From contig CAZHQW010000077.1 of assembly GCA_964534745.1 (NCBI GenBank), positions 1-12,270 on the forward strand: 12,270 nt of DNA, read 5' to 3'. The DNA is from G020354785 sp964534745. GTDB lineage: Bacteria; Bacteroidota; Bacteroidia; Bacteroidales; UBA10428. Under the pieces are notes generated by a model. The model made no database searches, was not told the DNA's origin, and worked only from the letters and a program-made list of their open reading frames with translations. Below are positions 7,261 to 12,270 of the stretch, one piece after another (the first letter of the stretch is position 1; each line of letters opens with the position of its first letter). The position numbers and the translations under genes were made by a program.

Positions 7261-8241
7261 TTTTTCATATGCTGAAATAATCCTGTCCAGAGTTTTATTT
7301 ACATTGTCATCCACTGTTTTATATTCCGGGTTGTCATTATACCATTCGATAGTCCTTTTTATTCCTTCCTTAAAGGTAATTTTTGCCGTGAAACCAGGGA
7401 CAAATGTTTTAATCTTTGAGTTGTCAAAGATGACACTGTATGACTTATCGCCAAGCAGCGTGCCGGTATGTGAATCATCGTGCCTGCAAATAAAGTCCGA
7501 ACTAATATGTATCATATTGATCGTAACTCCCAGTGCAGAGGCAATTGTTTCATAAATCTGGTTCCAGTTAAGGATCTCATCAGAGGTTATATGGAATGCA
7601 TGTCCCGTTGCCTGCTGATGGCCCATAAGTCCCAGGAATCCCCTGGCAAAGTCTTCTGAATGGGTAAGAGTCCAGAGCGAAGTCCCGTCGCCGTGTACTA
7701 TTATTTTCCTGCCCTTCTCCATACGGTCAGGCATTGTATAGTCGTTCCATTTTCCCACCGAAACGGGAAAAACAGTATCGTATGTATGTGAAGGGCGTAC
7801 AATGGTCACCGGGAAGCCCCTTTCCCTGTACTGATCCATTAACAGGTCTTCACAGGCAATTTTGTTGCGTGAGTATTCCCAGAATGGATTGGCCAGGGGT
7901 GTCGATTCCGTAACAATGGGATAGGTGAGCGGCTTCTGGTATGCCGAGGCAGAACTTATGAATATGTACTGTTTCGTTTTTCCATAAAACAGCTCAATAT
8001 CCCGTTTTATATCAGCGGTGGTAAAAGCTATCCAGTTTACCACAACATCCCATTCCTGGTTATTCAACTCCTTCTTCAGCTTCCTGATATTTGTGACATC
8101 ACAGGTGATGGTTTTTGCACCGAAAATTATCTGCCTGGTCTTTCCCCTGTTAAGGAGATACAGGTCAATGCCACTGGAAACAGCCAGCTTGCTGACAGCA
8201 GTACTGATATTACCGGTACCGCCAATAAATAATGCTTTCAT
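7246..8241 (-). CDS. NAD(P)-dependent epimerase/dehydratase (atypical SDR)
   Basis: A 331-residue protein with a Rossmann fold at the N-terminus: MKALFIGGTGNIS, a GxxGxIS nucleotide-binding loop (residues 7-13), and LLNRGK (Arg32) after beta-2, which often favours NADP. TCDVTN and VVNWIAFT follow the usual SDR layout, then ISSASAYQ (Ser96-Ser97) and a WEYSRNK segment giving a YxxxK pair (Tyr123, Lys127). VRPSHTYD, the HGDGTSLWTLTHSEDFARG stretch and FHITSDEILNWNQIYETIA are typical of extended or atypical SDRs acting on nucleotide sugars or related compounds. The substrate is unknown. The gene starts 31 bp after the stop of the two-domain redoxin lipoprotein and is probably cotranscribed with it. 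Its end overlaps the metallophosphoesterase tail by 15 bp in convergent orientation. The stop is TAG. Confidence 0.88.
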   Translation of the reverse strand: MKALFIGGTGNISTAVSKLAVSSGIDLYLLNRGKTRQIIFGAKTITCDVTNIRKLKKELNNQEWDVVVNWIAFTTADIKRDIELFYGKTKQYIFISSASAYQKPLTYPIVTESTPLANPFWEYSRNKIACEDLLMDQYRERGFPVTIVRPSHTYDTVFPVSVGKWNDYTMPDRMEKGRKIIVHGDGTSLWTLTHSEDFARGFLGLMGHQQATGHAFHITSDEILNWNQIYETIASALGVTINMIHISSDFICRHDDSHTGTLLGDKSYSVIFDNSKIKTFVPGFTAKITFKEGIKRTIEWYNDNPEYKTVDDNVNKTLDRIISAYEKLSSP

Positions 8242-8272
8242 ATTTTAACTTATAATAATAAAAAATATATCG

Positions 8273-9499
8273 TCAGTAATAGCGACCGAGCAAAGGATTT
8301 TCGACAATAATCCTTTTTAACCCAAGTATGTCCACTGTGCCCTGGTTTCTGAATATAACCCTGCCCCCCGGTTCGATCAGCATTGAATATGGAATTGCCC
8401 CGTTCCACTCAGGGTCTATAAGTTCAATTAATTCATAAATATTCCCGCTTTTATATATATAATTCCTTATCGCAGAATTCTTTGACTGTAAAAATTGCAG
8501 TACATCATCCCTTTTTTCAGGCTTGTCTGCAGATATGGATACAAACTCAAAGCTGCGGTTTCCATACATACGCTGTAGCATCAACAGCTCGGGATATTCA
8601 ATTACACAAGGCGCACACCATGTTGCCCAGACATTAATAAGTCTTAATTTACCGGATCTGTTCGCTATTATATCCTTAATAAAGTTACTATCAACTTCCA
8701 GGAGCATTACCATTTTATTGTTCCAGTCAGCATTCACCTTCCCGGCCCATTCAGTCTTCCACGACCATTTCACGGAGCAACCGAATGCCTTGGTGGCAGG
8801 GTTCTTTACTTCCTCACCTGCAAGCAATGAATTTACTGCTGCACGAAGGTCTTCTGCATTTCCCGTACCGGGTTTTTCCGAGTCATCTATACGCCCGCTG
8901 TATGCCAGCTTGCGGGACTTGTCAAAAACAAAGGCATGCGGTGTGGCAGAGGGACCGTACTTGATTGATACTGCCTGGTCATCACCGTCATAAAGGTAAG
9001 GAAAATTAAATCCTTTATCCTTTGCCCTTATGGCCATACTCGCATAAGAGTCATCAAGGTCGGAATATCCGCATTCTTCAGGAAGCAAAGCATAGGAACT
9101 GTTTGGCATTATAGCGACAACAGACACTCCCTTGTCTTTATATTCTTCCGTAAACTGAATAATCCTGTTCTCATAAGCCTGGGCAGTGGGACAGTGGTTG
9201 CAGGTAAATATGATTACAAAAACTTTTGATTTCCTGAAATCGTCGAGACTGTAAAACTTTCCGCTGATATCAGGCAGCCTGAAATCAGGTGCCCTTTCTC
9301 CGGTAGCGAGGGGCCTGACTTCCTGTTTCTCTATTTTCCGGGGTTGTGGCACAAAGGTGCTCGCCAGGCTGTCACTTTTAACTTCAGGTTTTTCACTTTT
9401 ATTTTGCGAGGGATGGCATGATAAACCAAGCATAATCAGTATTGAAATTATCAACCGCGCATACCCTGTAAAGCTTTGATTACGGCTCATAACAGACAT
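8273..9499 (-). CDS. Lipoprotein with tandem thioredoxin-fold domains (PRX_like1 plus TlpA/ResA-like)
   Basis: A 408-residue protein. Residues about 14-28 are a hydrophobic signal with a relaxed lipobox (LGLSC, Cys28), so it is probably membrane-anchored facing the periplasm. The first domain (about 65-225) matches the peroxiredoxin-like 1 family: GERAPDFRLPDISG, FTCNHCPTAQAYENR with a CNHC pair (Cys100, Cys103), VVAIMPN, NFPYLYDGDD, a cis-Pro site SATPHAFVF and a SGRIDD end. A conserved Cys241 in AFGCSVKW closes it. The second domain (about 260-405) is TlpA/ResA-like: NVWATWCAPCVIEYPEL (Cys295, Cys298), FVSISADKP, and a cis-Pro in GAIPYSMLIEPGG. A role in periplasmic thiol-disulfide exchange or redox maintenance is inferred; partners are not known. 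Start is ATG at 9499 (a second Met is three codons in). The epimerase gene follows after 31 bp. The stop is TGA. Confidence 0.88.
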   Translation of the reverse strand: MSVMSRNQSFTGYARLIISILIMLGLSCHPSQNKSEKPEVKSDSLASTFVPQPRKIEKQEVRPLATGERAPDFRLPDISGKFYSLDDFRKSKVFVIIFTCNHCPTAQAYENRIIQFTEEYKDKGVSVVAIMPNSSYALLPEECGYSDLDDSYASMAIRAKDKGFNFPYLYDGDDQAVSIKYGPSATPHAFVFDKSRKLAYSGRIDDSEKPGTGNAEDLRAAVNSLLAGEEVKNPATKAFGCSVKWSWKTEWAGKVNADWNNKMVMLLEVDSNFIKDIIANRSGKLRLINVWATWCAPCVIEYPELLMLQRMYGNRSFEFVSISADKPEKRDDVLQFLQSKNSAIRNYIYKSGNIYELIELIDPEWNGAIPYSMLIEPGGRVIFRNQGTVDILGLKRIIVENPLLGRYY

Positions 9500-9638
9500 A
9501 TTTACATTTGTAATATTAATTTGTTAATAATTAAGGTTATGACAAATACTTTAAAACTCAGGTAAAAATATTAAATTTAAAAAACAAACACATATAAGAT
9601 TTATTCAAAATCTGTACTGACAGATAATTATATTTTTA

Positions 9639-10577
9639 TTGAGAGTGTTCTGCAAAGCTAAGATATGCATTTCATTAATACTGCTTCTTTTCATCACAGT
9701 CTCATGCAAGAAGGTAAAGGAATATTTTCACGATCCCGAAACAGAGCCTTTAAGGCAGGCAATAAAAACTGCCGCGGCCATTGGGTATTCCGCTTCTGTT
9801 GCAATGAGTGTAATGTCCGGCGAGGAACCCCCATATGTACTTGCTACCGGTGACTGTTCAGATTACCCTTGCGCATTTCTTATATATATCGATATAAACC
9901 AGGACAATCCGTTGCTTTTTTCTGATGGCAATGTAGGACAAATAGTGGTGGCCGGACTGATGGCTGATGAGGATGCGGCTATTATAACCGTTGTGCTTTC
10001 GGACATAAATATCGCTACACAGGACTTTACCCTGCTTAGCGTACATACAATACCGGTTATAAGGGAGGAGGATAAGTTTTTTGCCGTTTTCACCGATATG
10101 GATATAAACATTGGCACTGATTCTGATACATTACTTAACCTTAACCTCTCACAAAAGCAAATAGATGACGAGATATCAAGGGCACACAGGGAAAGGCCGT
10201 CAGATCTTTATCTTGCGGTTGACGAGAATGTATGGTTTATTGATATTGACCAGAATGATACTTACGCATATTTTGGCGATGATATATTTTCCGTAACAGG
10301 GGGCGGACAGATAGTAGAGGTTATGGGCGCATCAGGAGGAATAATTCACCAGGCCATGCTTAATGTGGAGCTCGAACAAGGCTGCTTCCGGAATCCGGTC
10401 AGTGGTTATGCACTGATAAAAAATACAAGCGTCGAGGAAAGAAGAATACCTGAACTGGGTACTGCCGTTTTCGGCTTTCACGGACAGTGCGACGGACTGG
10501 CACATGTAGAGGTTGCCACGGGAGTTTACCTGCGGGCAAACGGCAAGTCCCTTGACCTGGGACTTGGCAGTTATTGA
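9639..10577 (+). CDS. Unrecognised lipoprotein with two similar halves
   Basis: A frame of 313 codons ending in TGA. It has no ATG near its start: the first candidate is TTG at 9639, with GTG at 9645 the alternative. An in-frame TGA at 9618-9620 limits any extension to a few codons. Residues about 8-23 form a signal peptide with lipobox TVSC (Cys23), followed by KK, so it is likely a membrane-anchored lipoprotein. I do not recognise the family. Two segments look alike: LIYIDINQDNPLLFSDGNVG then QIVVAG (about 81-106), and VWFIDIDQNDTYAYFGDDIF followed by GGGQIVEVMG (about 198-230). Both begin with an acidic Asp-x-Asn/Asp-Gln stretch, which suggests an internal duplication and possibly metal binding (inference). 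Further Cys residues occur at 73, 78, 249 and 284. A secreted peptidase gene follows 38 bp downstream, so the two may form an operon. Confidence 0.65.
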   Translation: MRVFCKAKICISLILLLFITVSCKKVKEYFHDPETEPLRQAIKTAAAIGYSASVAMSVMSGEEPPYVLATGDCSDYPCAFLIYIDINQDNPLLFSDGNVGQIVVAGLMADEDAAIITVVLSDINIATQDFTLLSVHTIPVIREEDKFFAVFTDMDINIGTDSDTLLNLNLSQKQIDDEISRAHRERPSDLYLAVDENVWFIDIDQNDTYAYFGDDIFSVTGGGQIVEVMGASGGIIHQAMLNVELEQGCFRNPVSGYALIKNTSVEERRIPELGTAVFGFHGQCDGLAHVEVATGVYLRANGKSLDLGLGSY

Positions 10578-10615
10578 ACCGATTAGCATTGATTATATCA
10601 TATAATTAAACAAAA

Positions 10616-12270
10616 ATGAAAGCAAGACTTATCCTGAAAAAAATTATTCCTGCTTTATTTTTTATTGTGGTAATCCATAATGCCATTGCACAGTCAGTAT
10701 ATATTCCTGATGTGCCGGACCTTAACCAGCCCGTATTACCATGGTGGGGAATGTTACCGGACAATGCATGCGCCCCTGCAGCTGCTGCAAATATTTGTGT
10801 TTACTGGGATGATGTTATGCGACATTCAAATGCAATATTACTCAACAGCATGGTTTCTCCTGATTCTGTGCCCGCATTCCTTTATTATTTTATGGATACC
10901 CATAATATAGGTGATACTACACGTGCAAACGGCACTATTTATACTATGTCTCCGGGTACATACACTATAGATATAGCTCCCGGACTCAGCGATTATGTGC
11001 GCTGGGATTCGCTGCATCTTTTTACCACGCCTGCACCGCAAATGACACTGCCTGCTATTAAATGGGGCCATGACTGGACAATTGAAACTGACAAGACAGT
11101 GGGATTTGATTTTCATAAAACCGAGATCGATTCAGGCAGACCCGATATTATTGTTTTTAATTACTGGAATCCTGACTCTGCAGATGCTTTTGCAGTGGAT
11201 CCCTATACGGGCGATACAATACGTTTTATGACGTGGAATGTGCCCATCCAGGTAACTTAACCTCCCCATCCTCATGAAGAATGGTTCTTTGAAAGCAATG
11301 ATGAATCTGTTGGACACGCAGTGACAGGTGTAGGCTATATAATGAATTATGATCCGGATTCAACCGGACCTATACCTTAAACAGACTGGTTAATTTGCCA
11401 TGACAACTGGAAATCATCACCGGAGAACATTGCAATACCCTGGCAGGAATGGATTGCAACAATAAGCGCCGATCCGGGTAAGGATACCACAGGCCCGTGG
11501 CTGTTTTGCACAGATACTCTGGTTTACCTGGATGCAAGCGGACAGGCTATGATTGACATATCATTTGTTGTGGACAGTGTATATGATAATACCGGTATTG
11601 ACACAGTTTTACTGGACAGAAACCATTTTACGTGCTCAGATACCGATATGCCCCAGCTTGTTACAGTTACAGCAATAGACACGGATGGCAATCCGTCGCA
11701 ATGCCAGGTTTCGGTGATTGTCCATGATACTATCTCACCACAGGTAGCATGCACTGATACAACAGTTTACCTTGATGCAAACAATGAGTATATTATTGAC
11801 AGCAGCTATGTATTGACATCTTTCACGGATAACTGTGAGGTACATGCTGTGCTCTTATCAAGGTACTTATTCACAGAAAGTGATGTGGGTGTAACGCAAC
11901 AGGTTGTTGTTACCGCTTATGATTTATCTGGTAATTCCAGCCAGTGTCAGGTATCTGTGTATGTCAATGATACGATAGAGACTTATCTGGACAGGACAAT
12001 CATGCCTGGCGAACCTGTGGTCAGAATAATCGGGCCAAATCCGTTCAGTGAATATATAGAGATAGAATACAGTATCAGCAGACCCGGAAACATTTCAGCG
12101 GCGATTTTTGACGCCAAAGGAATAAAAATTGAATCGGTTGCTCACGGACATTATAACAATGGAACATATATTTTCAGGTGGGTACCTGAGCCGGATGCAG
12201 AAGGCGGAATATATTTTTTCAAAATTAGAATCAATACTTCAGATAAGAGCATTAAACTTATTTATTTAAA
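10616..12270 (+). pseudogene. Secreted C39-like cysteine peptidase with HYR-like and T9SS domains, interrupted by two in-frame TAA codons
   Basis: From the ATG at 10616 one frame stays open for 551 codons to the right edge except for TAA at 11258-11260 (codon 215) and TAA at 11378-11380 (codon 255). No frameshift is needed. Residues 1-25 are a signal peptide ending AIAQ. The catalytic domain resembles C39-like secreted peptidases: DNACAPAAAANICVYWDD (Cys52) is the nucleophile block, SVGHAVTGVGYI (His234) the histidine block and WLICHDNW (Asp263-Asn264-Trp265) the third block. The stops fall between Cys and His and between His and Asp. Residues about 293-372 and 373-453 are two HYR-like domains, each with a CTDT-VYLD start and a SQCQVSV end. 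Residues about 469-551 match a T9SS type A domain (IIGPNPFSEYIEIEYSI ... GIYFFKI). If both stops terminate translation, only a 214-residue fragment (10616-11260) without the His is made. The true 3' end lies just past the window. Confidence 0.75.

Noticed and set aside
8523..8993. 156-residue plus-strand open frame antisense to the redoxin lipoprotein
   Set aside because: It is opposite conserved active-site coding sequence and its translation is low in recognisable features; it is a shadow frame.
11258..11380. Reassignment of TAA as a sense codon in this genome
   Set aside because: TAA ends hflK, hflC and the metallophosphoesterase at positions that fit family lengths, and TAG and TGA also end genes here, so the code appears standard.
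11261..12270. The sequence after the first TAA as an independent downstream gene
   Set aside because: It begins inside the peptidase catalytic domain, the only nearby ATG codons follow the His block or sit mid-domain, and there is no signal peptide, although its T9SS domain requires export.

Overview
The window looks like chromosomal DNA of a Bacteroidota bacterium, probably a Bacteroidales/Marinilabiliales-type or related free-living lineage. Two secreted proteins carry C-terminal domains of the type IX secretion (T9SS) type A kind. Other signs are a DUF4412-like exported protein, relaxed lipoboxes, AT-rich spacers and a general lack of Shine-Dalgarno sequences. I see no tRNA, rRNA, CRISPR array, insertion sequence or phage gene. 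All three stop codons end genes here (TAA, TAG and TGA), so the genetic code looks standard.

Left block (1-5703, minus strand; read right to left): hflK and hflC, two membrane-anchored SPFH proteins 3 nt apart, form the head of a same-strand series. Next comes a large secreted protein with a carbohydrate-binding-like N-terminus, an alpha/alpha-barrel (six-hairpin) catalytic-like region and a T9SS C-terminal domain. A DUF4412-like exported protein follows. After a 192-bp gap comes the 5' part of another secreted protein, which runs off the left edge. A 330-bp AT-rich spacer (5704-6033) separates this block from a divergent gene.

Middle (6034-9499): a four-helix membrane-anchored metallophosphoesterase on the plus strand converges on, and overlaps by 15 bp, an atypical NAD(P)-dependent epimerase/dehydratase on the minus strand. 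Upstream of the latter, 31 bp away and probably cotranscribed, is a lipoprotein with two different thioredoxin-fold domains (PRX_like1 followed by TlpA/ResA-like).

Right block (9639-12270, plus strand): an unrecognised lipoprotein that appears to start with TTG or GTG is followed 38 bp later by a secreted C39-like cysteine peptidase with two HYR-like domains and a T9SS domain. The peptidase frame is otherwise perfectly open for 551 codons to the right edge. It contains two in-frame TAA codons, at 11258-11260 and 11378-11380. The first separates the nucleophile Cys from the catalytic His, and the second separates the His from the Asp/Asn-Trp motif. This interrupted peptidase and its lipoprotein neighbour are the most unusual part of the window. 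Most of the other genes are recognisable housekeeping or secreted-protein genes.
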